9,559 nucleotides of DNA, taken from contig JAKATV010000209.1 in the NCBI GenBank assembly GCA_021818565.1, positions 1-9,559 on the forward strand, written 5' to 3'. Made by a program: the position numbers and the translations under genes. Within the stretch, counting starts at the first letter, position 1. Each line of letters opens with the position of its first letter. The stretch is from Planctomycetota bacterium. GTDB lineage: Bacteria > Planctomycetota > Phycisphaerae > WQYP01. Under the pieces are notes generated by a model. The model was not told the origin of the DNA. It was given only the letters and a program-made list of their open reading frames with translations, and ran no database searches. Positions 1 to 6,532 of this stretch are shown here, in pieces.

Positions 1-295
1 CCAGTTCATCCGCGCCGCCAATGACTTTATAGGGTACCAGCTTCTCTTCGGATGATACTTCACCATGGCGGCGTCCCATGAACCGCTTGATGGAAAATAC
101 AGTGTTTTGCGGATTGGTCACCTGCTGGTGCTTGGCCGGCAGGCCGACAAGCCGCTCTCCTTTATCAGTAAAACCGACCACCGACGGCGTGAGGCGTGAG
201 CCTTGCGCGTTGACCAGCACCTTGGGCTGATTACCTTCCATGACCGCAACCACCGAATTGGTTGTTCCAAGGTCAATACCAATGACTTTACCCAT
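1..295 (-). CDS. dnaK: Chaperone DnaK (Hsp70), N-terminal part; gene runs off the left edge
   Basis: ATP-dependent Hsp70 chaperone that folds client proteins in the cytoplasm with DnaJ and GrpE. Only the first 98 codons are present. They carry the phosphate-binding motif GIDLGTTNS (residues 6-14), the segment RLTPSVVGFTDKGERLVG and the FSIKRFMGRR block, all standard for the start of the nucleotide-binding domain. The stretch after GRR (HGEVSSEEKLVPYKV) resembles what I recall from planctomycete DnaK proteins. The ATG start is supported by an AAGGA Shine-Dalgarno about 8 bases upstream and by alignment to known N-termini. No CIRCE inverted repeat (TTAGCACTC type) is visible upstream, so HrcA control is not indicated. 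Identity is essentially certain; the rest of the protein lies outside the window. Confidence 0.97.
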   Translation of the reverse strand, partial: MGKVIGIDLGTTNSVVAVMEGNQPKVLVNAQGSRLTPSVVGFTDKGERLVGLPAKHQQVTNPQNTVFSIKRFMGRRHGEVSSEEKLVPYKVIGGADEL

Positions 296-348
296 TGAAC
301 ACATCCTTTTTCTTTCCGCCTGATTCAGCGTATGGAAAAGTCGCGTAA

Positions 349-362
349 CACCCTTCGGGGTG
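349..362 (-). promoter_or_regulatory. Small perfect hairpin in the dnaK 5' leader
   Basis: CACCC-TTCG-GGGTG is a perfect 5-bp stem with a 4-base loop, about 54 bases upstream of the dnaK ATG. On the dnaK strand the loop reads CGAA. It could stabilise the leader transcript or act as a weak temperature-sensitive structure. It does not cover the Shine-Dalgarno, so direct translational masking is unlikely. Confidence 0.35.
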
Positions 363-428
363 CCCACAACAGCCTCCGCACGCCAGCGGCGTAACCGCGA
401 AGGCTTTAAGCAATCTCCATGCCGCGGC

Positions 429-480
429 GAGTTTAATTTTTACAATTTAACATAAACCATTTAAATTACAGCATTTATAA
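429..480 (-). promoter_or_regulatory. AT-rich tract upstream of dnaK, possible promoter region
   Basis: A roughly 50-bp run rich in T and A lies 135-185 bp upstream of dnaK. It stands out against GC-richer flanks and is a natural place for a promoter. I cannot fix a -35/-10 pair in it with confidence, and no sigma-32-type heat-shock promoter is recognisable. Confidence 0.3.
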
Positions 481-502
481 GCGCAAATTCCGGCAAGTCA
501 GT

Positions 503-528
503 GGCCCGTTATCCTCCAATATCGGGCC
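503..528. repeat. Inverted repeat with 6-bp GC-rich arms (GGCCCG / CGGGCC)
   Basis: The arms GGCCCG and CGGGCC pair perfectly. After a T-T mismatch the pairing continues for three more base pairs (TAT/ATA) around a six-base loop, CCTCCA, which reads TGGAGG on the minus strand. A perfect TTGACA lies next to it on the minus strand (534-529). The candidate -10 is GATAAC at only 15-bp spacing, so a promoter here is possible but weak. Neither strand has a T-run after the stem, so a rho-independent terminator is unlikely. Confidence 0.5.
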
Positions 529-543
529 TGTCAAAAAATTATT

Positions 544-560
544 TCTGCCAGCTTGGCAGA
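544..560. promoter_or_regulatory. Perfect 17-bp palindrome, candidate operator
   Basis: TCTGCCAGCTTGGCAGA is a perfect 7-3-7 inverted repeat. It sits 15 bp from the 503-528 inverted repeat and 9 bp from a minus-strand TTGACA, in the spacer between dnaK and the divergent nucleotidyltransferase remnant. Its form and position suit a dimeric repressor site. The regulator is unknown. As RNA it would be a tight hairpin without a clean T-tract. Confidence 0.45.
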
Positions 561-655
561 GTTATATTTAATAGGAGCCTGAACGATACGAGGTTTTCCA
601 CGCCGCTCTCGGACTGGTAGAATGATCCAATTGAAATAGCAAAAGGTGCGGCACA

Positions 656-941
656 TTGCATTACGAAAGCATAACGACCCTGATAAAAAATCTGAATGAC
701 GCGGCGGTGGAGTATCTTGTCGTGGGTGGTTTAGCGGTTGTGGCGCATGGCTATGTTAGATTTACCGCAGATGTCGATTTGCTGCTCGGCCTTGACCATG
801 CGAACGTAAAAAATGAAGCGTTTGGCCGCCCTGTCACTGGAGCAGAAAATCCGCTGGCTTGAAAGTGCGCAGGAAATGGCTCTTCAGATGCAACAAGCTC
901 AGCAAGCTCACCGAACCGCCCCACCGCACGACCACGGTTAA
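656..941 (+). pseudogene. Decayed MNT-type nucleotidyltransferase fused out of frame to the tail of a second small gene
   Basis: From a TTG at 656 (AAGGTG Shine-Dalgarno, 7-base spacing) the frame reads MHYESITTLIKNLN, then YLVVGGLAVVAHGYVRFTAD and VDLLLGLDHANVK. This is the N-terminus of a minimal nucleotidyltransferase (DUF6036-like), with the GG motif and a D-x-D (ADVD) active-site pair. Family homology stops near residue 50, where about 120 or more residues would be expected to follow. From 813 a different frame reads MKRLAALSLEQKIRW then LESAQEMALQMQQA and ends at a TAA at 939-941. This resembles the C-terminus of the small partner protein often encoded beside such transferases. The simplest reading is an internal deletion joining the front of one gene to the back of its neighbour. 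The partner assignment is from memory of family layouts. Confidence 0.65.
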
Positions 942-1037
942 TGCTGTTACGCGCCCCAATCAGCTCTTAACGGATCCGCTATCCACGGCCCTCCGCGGCC
1001 CAAGCCTGTTTCGTCGAGAAACCCCGAACCTCGGGCA

Positions 1038-1151
1038 TGGTAATTTTTCCTGGCAGGCGGCAAAATCGACGGCCTTAGTACCTGCGCTAAGAAAATGCGT
1101 AGCCCTGGAAACTCGCATCGCGGAGGCCGGCCCGGATTTATTGCCACACCC
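1038..1151 (+). repeat. Dispersed ~114-bp repeat, copy 1
   Basis: This stretch aligns without gaps to the reverse complement of 6676-6789. I count about 24 differences, roughly 79% identity. The best-conserved blocks are AAATCGACGGC, GCGCTAAG, TCGCATCGC and CCCGGATTTATTGCC. Both copies are intergenic. One reverse frame is open through both copies, but about 15 of 37 encoded residues differ and no start or Shine-Dalgarno is shared, so it is probably non-coding. It matches no known repeat family that I can name. Confidence 0.75.
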
Positions 1152-1234
1152 CGCACCTCGAAATCGGTTTCAACGTGTGCTTTTCAGCCCCCGCCGCCGT
1201 AGAATTCGGCTATTTGGCTTGAGGGCGTGTACCC

Positions 1235-2017
1235 ATGGGATTCAAAGATAAACTGGAACGGAAACTTTCCCGACTGGCGATTCCGCATCTGACGTTATGG
1301 ATTATCATCGGGCAAGTGCTGTTTTTTGTGTTGCACTTCTCCCATCCGAACATCATCAGCCGTATGTATCTTGAACCACCGCTGGTATGGGCCGGGCAAT
1401 GGTGGCGAGTGATTTCGTTTGTATTAATACCGCCCTCTTACAGCCCGATCTGGCTGTTTCTGGATATTTATTTCTTTTTCCTGATCGGCAATACTCTGGA
1501 AAATACGTGGGGATCATTGCATTACAATATTTTTCTGCTGATCGGCTGGATGGCCACGGTGGCCGCGGCGTTGCTGGTGCCGGGGGGCGCGGTGGCAAGT
1601 CTTTACCTGTTTGGATCGGTATTTCTGGCCTTTGCATTTTTATATCCGGAGTTCGTTATCTATGTCGCATTTATTCTGCCGGTACAGGTGAAGTATCTGG
1701 GATGGCTGATGTGGGCATTTTACGGGTGGATGTTCCTTACCGGAGGCTGGTCCCAACGGGCCATTGTTTTCGCGGCGGTGCTTAACTTTCTGATATTTTT
1801 TCACCGGGATATTATTAATCGCATTCGCTACGGCCACCGTAAAATGGTACAAAAAGCGGCCGCCGCCGTGGATGCGCCCTTTCACCGTTGCACGATATGC
1901 GGAGTTACCGATCAAAGTAATCCGCAAATGGAATTCCGCTATTGCAACCGCTGCGCCGGCACACCATGCTACTGCATGGATCATATTAACAACCATGAGC
2001 ATCGCGTGGCGAAATAA
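1235..2017 (+). CDS. Rhomboid-fold integral membrane protein, predicted protease-inactive, with Cys/His-rich C-terminal tail
   Basis: 260 residues. Residues 19-190 form about six hydrophobic segments, with the rhomboid L1-loop signature GQWWR at 54-58. The catalytic features are missing: where GxSG should occur the sequence is LYLFGSVF (123-130), and the last membrane helix (AIVFAAVLNFLIFF, 176-189) has no catalytic histidine. It is therefore likely a pseudoprotease. After a basic linker (191-207) comes a compact cluster: C219, C222, C237, C240, C245, C247, H250, H254 and H256. This looks like a zinc-ribbon-like or two-site metal-binding module ending in a CYCMDHINNHEH block. The ATG follows a GAGGG Shine-Dalgarno at 9-base spacing. 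It is convergent with the sugar permease, with only 15 bp between the stops. The rhomboid-fold call is fairly sure; the role is unknown. Confidence 0.75.
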   Translation: MGFKDKLERKLSRLAIPHLTLWIIIGQVLFFVLHFSHPNIISRMYLEPPLVWAGQWWRVISFVLIPPSYSPIWLFLDIYFFFLIGNTLENTWGSLHYNIFLLIGWMATVAAALLVPGGAVASLYLFGSVFLAFAFLYPEFVIYVAFILPVQVKYLGWLMWAFYGWMFLTGGWSQRAIVFAAVLNFLIFFHRDIINRIRYGHRKMVQKAAAAVDAPFHRCTICGVTDQSNPQMEFRYCNRCAGTPCYCMDHINNHEHRVAK

Positions 2018-2032
2018 TCCGCCCCACACCGC

Positions 2033-3070
2033 TTATGCCTTGGCGGCCGCGATTTGGGCCTGGCGCTTTAAGCGTTTGCGCTTATTAAATACATTGGCCA
2101 ATTGATCAATTAAGACCGCAAGAAGAATGACCGCGCCGGTAATAAAATACGTCCAGTTGGAACTTAAGCGAAATACTTCCCGATGCCCGGCCGAATGGTA
2201 TACCCATTTGAATAGAATAATGCCGTTTTGAATTACTTCCATCATCACCGATCCAATGATGGCCCCCAGCACGCTGCCTTCGCCGCCCCGCAACGAAACG
2301 CCCCCGATAACTGCGGCGGCAATGGCGTTAAGTTCATATCCGTTGCCCACGTTGTAGGTCATCTGTCCAATGTAAGACGCATAGCAAATGCCCGCCACGC
2401 CCGCCAGCCCGGCCGAGATCACATAAGTAAGAGTCTCCACCCGGTCCACGGGAATACCGGAATATTGCGCCGCGTCCCGATTGCCGCCAATGGCAAATAC
2501 ATACCGCCCGAAAACGGTGGCATGCAGCAGATAAGCGAAGAGAATAATCACAGCAATAAAAATGAGAACCGGATAGGCTAAAATGGCATGATAGCCATAA
2601 TGAAACAGCCCCTCCGTGGACAGGTTAATCAGCGGTGAAGTTCCCAAGCCCAGCGTTCCGCCATGGGTAATAATTTGTGCGGTTCCGCGCACCAGCAACA
2701 TTCCCGCAAGCGTGACAATAAACGGTTGAAGTTTTAATTTGGATATAAGCAATCCCTGAATTAGTCCGATCAGCAATGCCACCGCCAAGGCAATGCTGAT
2801 ACCCACCCAAAGCGGATGATTCAGGCAATGAACGGAGGGGGACGAAATTTTGGCAATTAACACACCGGTTAAACCGATGATCGCGCCAACGGACAGATCA
2901 ATACCGCCGGTGATAATGACAAAACTGCTGCCGATGGCAAATATGCCCAGCATGGCGGCCTGGCGCGACACGTTAAGAATGTTGGCGGCTTTTCCGAAGT
3001 CATGATTACTCCAGAATAAAAAGCCGCACATCACCACTACGGCACAAAGAATACCTAACTCACGTCTCAT
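2033..3070 (-). CDS. rbsC: Sugar ABC transporter permease, RbsC/XylH/MglC family
   Basis: 345-residue inner-membrane permease of a carbohydrate importer (ribose, xylose or galactose class). Family landmarks are present in order: an N-terminal membrane helix, GGIDLSVGAIIGL, LQPFIVTLAGMLLVRG, the ATPase-contacting segment GRYVFAIGGNRDAAQYSGI, then ELNAIAAAVIGGVSLRGGEGS. The length is normal and the C-terminus is a basic tail. The ATG overlaps the stop of the upstream ATPase gene by one base (TGATG), indicating translational coupling. It is the last gene of the operon. The symbol is given for family resemblance; the substrate sugar cannot be read from sequence alone. The stop lies 15 bp from that of the convergent rhomboid-like gene, leaving no room for a separate terminator. 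Confidence 0.9.
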   Translation of the reverse strand: MRRELGILCAVVVMCGFLFWSNHDFGKAANILNVSRQAAMLGIFAIGSSFVIITGGIDLSVGAIIGLTGVLIAKISSPSVHCLNHPLWVGISIALAVALLIGLIQGLLISKLKLQPFIVTLAGMLLVRGTAQIITHGGTLGLGTSPLINLSTEGLFHYGYHAILAYPVLIFIAVIILFAYLLHATVFGRYVFAIGGNRDAAQYSGIPVDRVETLTYVISAGLAGVAGICYASYIGQMTYNVGNGYELNAIAAAVIGGVSLRGGEGSVLGAIIGSVMMEVIQNGIILFKWVYHSAGHREVFRLSSNWTYFITGAVILLAVLIDQLANVFNKRKRLKRQAQIAAAKA

Positions 3071-4587
3071 CAGACTCCAATGCTTTTATCAATTTTCCCG
3101 GCCCCCGTCATCAGGGCCGCGATGCGTTCCTGCGTGGCCTGTCGACGCGGCAAAATACCTTCCATACGCCTTTCGCGCATGACAATAATTCGATCACTCA
3201 TGCCCAATACTTCTTCCATTTCGGAACTGACCATCAAAATGGTGATTCCCCGCTGCGCCAGTTCCATCATCTCCCGATAAATTTCCGCCTTGGCTCCGAC
3301 ATCCACCCCGCGTGTGGGTTCATCCAGAATCAGAATTTTGGGGCGCATCGCCAGCCATTTTCCCAGCACTACTTTCTGTTGATTTCCCCCCGACAGGCTG
3401 CCCACGCGGGATTTGACGCCGGGGGCCTTAATCCGCAACAAGTCCAACTGCTTTTTTGCCACGGCGAGTTCGCGCCCGCGTTGCAACCAGCCACGCGGCT
3501 TATAATTATGGATATCCGGCATGGATATATTTTGTGCAATAGTCATCGGGAGCACCAGTCCATGATGCTTGCGGTCTTCCGGTGCCAGATAAATCCCGCG
3601 GTTAATGGCGTCACGAGGGCGGCGCGGCGTGAAGGCTTTTGACTCCACGGCTATGGTACCCCCCAGCGGCGGCGCAGCTCCAAAGATCGCTTGCATTAAC
3701 TCAGTACGCCCGGATCCGACCAACCCCGCAAAGCCGACAATTTCACCCGCCCCAGCTTCAAAGCTCACCGCGCAGGGCGCACCTGGCACGATCAGATTCT
3801 CCACTTTCAAAATGGTGCGATATTCCGTGGGGGGCCGCAAGGGCGGATACCAATTGGTTAATTCCCGCCCCACCATCATGGAAACAATTTTATTCTGGGT
3901 TATTTCGTCGCGCTGCAGTTCACCCACGCGCTTGCCGTCACGGAGAACAATAACCCGGTCCGCCAGGCGTTGCACTTCTTCCATGCGGTGAGATATATAA
4001 ATAATAGCGATCCCGTCTGCGCGAAGATCGCCGATTATTTTAAAGAGCTGTTCAGATTCGGTAAGTGTCAGCGAACTGGTGGGTTCATCCAGAATCAGAA
4101 TTCGGGCTTTATGGGAAAGCGCCTTGGCAATCTCGACCATTTGCATCTGGCCCGGCGTCAGCGAGCCGACTAATGTTGCCGGCGAGCATGAAAGCCCTAC
4201 CCGACGCAAGACGGATTCCGAGGCGGATCGCATCACGCGACGGCGCAACATCCCCCAATGGCTTTTCTCACTACCCAGAAAAATATTGCCGGCCACGTCC
4301 AGGTTGGACGCCATCATCAATTCCTGATGCACCAGCACAATACCGTGGCGGCGGGAATCGGAAACATTGCGAAACGCGACTTCTTTGCCATCGATAAGCA
4401 GTGTGCCTTCATCCGGGGGTTGCGCGCCGCCCAAAATTTTCATCAGCGTACTTTTGCCGGCACCATTTTCGCCCATGAGGGCCAGAACTTCGCCGCCGCG
4501 GAGTTCCAAGTCCACACGTTCCAAAGCGGTAACGCCTGGAAAGCGTTTGGTCACGCCCCGCATTCGCAGGATATAGTCGTCGGCCAT
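3070..4587 (-). CDS. rbsA: Sugar ABC transporter ATPase with two nucleotide-binding domains, RbsA/MglA family
   Basis: 505 residues, the usual length for the tandem ATPases that power sugar import. Domain 1 has Walker A GENGAGKST (39-47), a Q-loop VHQEL (86-90), a slightly divergent signature LTPGQ (143-147), Walker B ILILDEP (163-169) and the switch histidine H200. Domain 2 has the degenerate Walker A typical of this family (GLVGSGRTE, 288-296), signature LSGGNQQKV (398-406) and Walker B ILILDEPTRGVDVG (418-431). The expected asymmetry, with an active first P-loop and a degenerate second one, is therefore present. The ATG has an AGGA Shine-Dalgarno at 7-base spacing and lies 34 bp downstream of the binding-protein stop. 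Its stop overlaps the permease start. Confidence 0.93.
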   Translation of the reverse strand: MADDYILRMRGVTKRFPGVTALERVDLELRGGEVLALMGENGAGKSTLMKILGGAQPPDEGTLLIDGKEVAFRNVSDSRRHGIVLVHQELMMASNLDVAGNIFLGSEKSHWGMLRRRVMRSASESVLRRVGLSCSPATLVGSLTPGQMQMVEIAKALSHKARILILDEPTSSLTLTESEQLFKIIGDLRADGIAIIYISHRMEEVQRLADRVIVLRDGKRVGELQRDEITQNKIVSMMVGRELTNWYPPLRPPTEYRTILKVENLIVPGAPCAVSFEAGAGEIVGFAGLVGSGRTELMQAIFGAAPPLGGTIAVESKAFTPRRPRDAINRGIYLAPEDRKHHGLVLPMTIAQNISMPDIHNYKPRGWLQRGRELAVAKKQLDLLRIKAPGVKSRVGSLSGGNQQKVVLGKWLAMRPKILILDEPTRGVDVGAKAEIYREMMELAQRGITILMVSSEMEEVLGMSDRIIVMRERRMEGILPRRQATQERIAALMTGAGKIDKSIGV

Positions 4588-4621
4588 GCGGTGATCCTGT
4601 GTGATCAGATAACAATCCAGC

Positions 4622-5674
4622 TTATTTGGAGGCCATCATCTTGGCGAGCTTTTTCTTGTAGGCAGCCAGATTCGCGGCATCCACGATATGTACGCCTGTG
4701 TCCACGTTTGCACCGGGGGGCACGGCTTTCATGCCGTCGGCGCAGATATTTCGCAGATACTTGCATGAAAGGTATCCCTCCATGAAAGGATTCTGCACGA
4801 CGGTGGCATTGATCAGACCGGTTTTAATATCCTGCAGCGTGTCCGGGTCCTGGTCAAAGGCAATGACTTTAATTTTGCCTTTGTCACCGGCGGCTTTAAC
4901 CGCAGCTGCGGCCAAAGCGCCGTTATAGGAATACAGGCCGCACATGAGGCTTAAATGCGGGAATGCACTGATGACATTTTCCGCATTGGATCTGGCCCGC
5001 GCATAGTCCTGATTGTCCTCTTTTTTAGCGACGATGGTGATGCCATGGCCTTTGATAACATGTTCAATTCCCTGCAATCGCCGGGAGGCGTTGCGCGCCG
5101 CAAGGTTGCCGACAAAAATCGCCACCTGCCCGCCCTTGGGCAACAGTTTGACAATTTCTTTACCCATTAACAGTCCCGCGTTGTAATTCATGGTACCGAT
5201 GTACATCAACCGGTCGGATTTGGGAGCATCGGAATCGACGCAGATTAAATTCAAGGATCGCGCGGCAGAATCCAGCGTACGAATCTGGTCATTGGGGGCA
5301 ATGACGCTGATGGCTATGCCGTTATACCCTTCGGTAACAAGGTCTTCAACGATCTGATTCTGTTCGGCGACCGTCCCCTTTGCCGGCTCACGAAAGGTTA
5401 CCTGAATGCCGGTTTTCTTTTCAAAGGCCCGAACCCCGGCATGGGCGAAGTTCCAGTAATTTGCGACATTGTTGCTGACAAACGCCAACTTAATGGGCGT
5501 GCCCTTGGGGTATATATGCACGGGTTTGGCCGCCGCGGCCGGGGCCGCGGGAGCCGGCGCATTGGCGGAAGTGCCGGATTGGCCGGCATTATTGCCGCCC
5601 TTGCCGCAACCCGACAGCCCGAAGGTCAAAGTCAGTGTCGCTACGATGAACGTTAATTTTGGAAACCGCCGCAT
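4622..5674 (-). CDS. rbsB: Periplasmic sugar-binding lipoprotein of the ABC importer, RbsB family
   Basis: 350 residues. The signal peptide has a basic start (MRRFPK), a hydrophobic core and the lipobox LSGC with C23 as the lipidated residue. An Ala/Pro/Gly-rich linker (about 24-58) precedes a type I periplasmic-binding fold: IKLAFVSNNVANYWNFA, then EDLVTEGYNGIAIS, VDSDAP, GNLAARNASRRLQG, IAFDQDPDTLQDIKTG and VVQNPFMEGYLS. By analogy with E. coli RbsB, D274 and Q294 occupy hinge and ligand-contact positions. The D-R pair after the second strand reads D-S here, so the ligand may differ from ribose. The start is supported by a strong GGAGG Shine-Dalgarno at 7-base spacing. It is the first gene of the operon; substrate is unproven. 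Confidence 0.9.
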   Translation of the reverse strand: MRRFPKLTFIVATLTLTFGLSGCGKGGNNAGQSGTSANAPAPAAPAAAAKPVHIYPKGTPIKLAFVSNNVANYWNFAHAGVRAFEKKTGIQVTFREPAKGTVAEQNQIVEDLVTEGYNGIAISVIAPNDQIRTLDSAARSLNLICVDSDAPKSDRLMYIGTMNYNAGLLMGKEIVKLLPKGGQVAIFVGNLAARNASRRLQGIEHVIKGHGITIVAKKEDNQDYARARSNAENVISAFPHLSLMCGLYSYNGALAAAAVKAAGDKGKIKVIAFDQDPDTLQDIKTGLINATVVQNPFMEGYLSCKYLRNICADGMKAVPPGANVDTGVHIVDAANLAAYKKKLAKMMASK

Positions 5675-5717
5675 AGGTAATCCTCCTGAATGTAAAACAT
5701 TTCGGGATTATGCCATT

Positions 5718-5732
5718 GGAACACGATGTTCC
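5718..5732. promoter_or_regulatory. Perfect palindrome in the sugar-operon leader, candidate operator
   Basis: GGAACACGATGTTCC is a perfect 6-3-6 inverted repeat, 43 bp upstream of the rbsB ATG and about 140 bp downstream of the predicted -10. It fits an operator for a sugar-responsive repressor acting as a roadblock, or an RNA hairpin with a UCG loop. No regulator gene lies in the window. Confidence 0.4.
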
Positions 5733-5871
5733 GCACACTTTTTTGTTTCCGTATCGGGTCGAGTAGTTAATTTTTCGGAAATCTATCTAATCGATGCCGA
5801 CATACCACTATTCTCGCCTGATGCTGCCACGATTCGGTCCGTCGCCGCCATCAAGCATTATCGAATTTTGA

Positions 5872-5900
5872 ATCGTAATTTGCTGCCGCCGTCGTGTCAA
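5872..5900 (-). promoter_or_regulatory. Sigma-70-type promoter for the sugar ABC operon
   Basis: On the minus strand a perfect TTGACA (5900-5895) is followed by a 17-bp spacer and TACGAT (5877-5872). Transcription would start near 5865, giving an unusually long leader of about 190 bases before rbsB, with a palindrome inside it. Confidence 0.55.
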
Positions 5901-5938
5901 TGCGAAATAAATATGAAAGTAAGGACAATATGAAACAT

Positions 5939-5967
5939 TTGACCCGGTAAATTGAATGCGGTACTGT
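5939..5967 (+). promoter_or_regulatory. Promoter for tRNA-Ser
   Basis: TTGACC (5939-5944), a 17-bp spacer and TACTGT (5962-5967) lie about 62 bp before the mature tRNA 5' end. Its -35 is 38 bp from that of the divergent sugar-operon promoter, so the two form a compact back-to-back pair. Confidence 0.45.
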
Positions 5968-6029
5968 TTATGCTGGTTAAGGGAGAACTGAAGGTTTGTG
6001 CGTAGCCTTTTACGGATCTTCAGACGCTG

Positions 6030-6116
6030 GGAGGCGTGGCAGAGCGGTTTAACGCGCCGGTTTTGAAAACCGGTGTGGGCGCAAGTCCACCGGGGGTTCG
6101 AATCCCTCCGCCTCCG
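6030..6116 (+). tRNA. tRNA-Ser (anticodon UGA)
   Basis: An 87-base class II tRNA. The acceptor arms GGAGGCG (6030-6036) and CGCCTCC (6109-6115) pair fully, with G6116 as discriminator. The anticodon stem is CCGGT/ACCGG around the loop TTTGAAA, placing TGA at 6064-6066. The long variable arm folds as GTGG/CCAC (6075-6078 with 6087-6090), as expected for serine. The T-arm is GGGGG-TTCGAAT-CCCTC. No CCA is encoded; TTTT follows directly, so CCA is added after transcription. It would read UCA and other UCN serine codons. Confidence 0.97.
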
Positions 6117-6150
6117 TTTTAGAACTACCAGTCTGCGGATTTTACCGATG

Positions 6151-6181
6151 CGCGGTCCACCATCGGCAGGCCGATGCCGCG
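6151..6181. terminator. Long hairpin between convergent tRNA-Ser and the SMR gene
   Basis: The arms CATCGGC (6161-6167) and GCCGATG (6170-6176) pair perfectly. Outside a five-base bulge, CGCGG (6151-6155) pairs with CCGCG (6177-6181). It lies in the 91-bp gap between two convergent transcripts, where a shared terminator would be expected. Neither side has a U-tract, so classical rho-independent termination is not shown. Confidence 0.35.
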
Positions 6182-6207
6182 ACCGCCTGATTGCCGGCGA
6201 CGTTTGC

Positions 6208-6531
6208 TTATGACGGCCCCGTGAGCTTTAAACCAATCACACCCAGAAGAATCAGAATAATAAAACCCATGCGCACCGCGGTGACGGGTTCTTTAAATAG
6301 CATAATTCCCAATAATACAGTCCCCACCGTTCCGATACCTACCCATACCGCGTAGGCCGTTCCCACCGGAATGGACTTTACCGCCACCGCCAATAACGCC
6401 ATACTCCCGATCATTCCAATAAGTGTGACGGTAGCGGGGACAATCTCGGTTAGGCCATGGGAATACTTTAGTCCAATCGCCCAGATAACTTCAAATATCC
6501 CCGCAACAATCAGAGCTAGCCACCCGATCAT
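6208..6531 (-). CDS. gdx: Small multidrug resistance family guanidinium exporter (Gdx/SugE)
   Basis: 107 residues with four transmembrane helices, the standard SMR length; it acts as a dual-topology dimer in the inner membrane. The Gdx-type sequence is clear: FEVIWAIGLKYSHG (13-26), then KSIPVGTAYAVWVGIG (52-67). Residues known to line the guanidinium site are present: the proton-coupling E14, W17, S43, Y60 and W63. This supports the guanidinium-exporter subtype (formerly SugE) over the EmrE-type multidrug pumps. The ATG has a GGAG Shine-Dalgarno at 7-base spacing, lying within a perfect hairpin. A weak promoter-like pair, TTGCAG and TATCAG with 18-bp spacing, lies at 6602-6573 on this strand. 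I could not recognise an intact guanidine riboswitch upstream. Confidence 0.93.
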   Translation of the reverse strand: MIGWLALIVAGIFEVIWAIGLKYSHGLTEIVPATVTLIGMIGSMALLAVAVKSIPVGTAYAVWVGIGTVGTVLLGIMLFKEPVTAVRMGFIILILLGVIGLKLTGPS

Positions 6532-6532
6532 A

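Noticed and set aside
503..560. Tandem rho-independent terminators upstream of dnaK
   Set aside because: Neither hairpin is followed directly by a U-tract on a strand that carries an upstream gene to terminate.
1038..1151. Insertion sequence or CRISPR explanation for the repeat pair
   Set aside because: Only two copies, 5.6 kb apart and inverted, with no spacer periodicity, terminal inverted repeats or transposase.
947..1156. A minus-strand open frame through repeat copy 1 that resembles a plus-strand frame through copy 2 (AINPG...PPARK)
   Set aside because: The peptide similarity follows from the DNA repeat. About 15 of 37 residues differ, and the frames have no shared start or ribosome-binding site.
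859..1251. A 130-codon plus-strand open frame between the nucleotidyltransferase remnant and the rhomboid-like gene
   Set aside because: Arg/Pro/Leu-rich with no recognisable domain and no supported start. It runs across the dispersed repeat and into the rhomboid-like gene, and the matching frame in repeat copy 2 has stops.
5718..5732. Match to the eukaryotic steroid-receptor half-site pattern (GGAACA-N3-TGTTCC)
   Set aside because: It is a coincidence of palindromic form. The context is a bacterial operon leader.
5469..5933. A 154-codon plus-strand frame overlapping the start of rbsB
   Set aside because: It is antisense to the clear signal peptide and lipobox of rbsB, has atypical composition, and extends through the promoter region.
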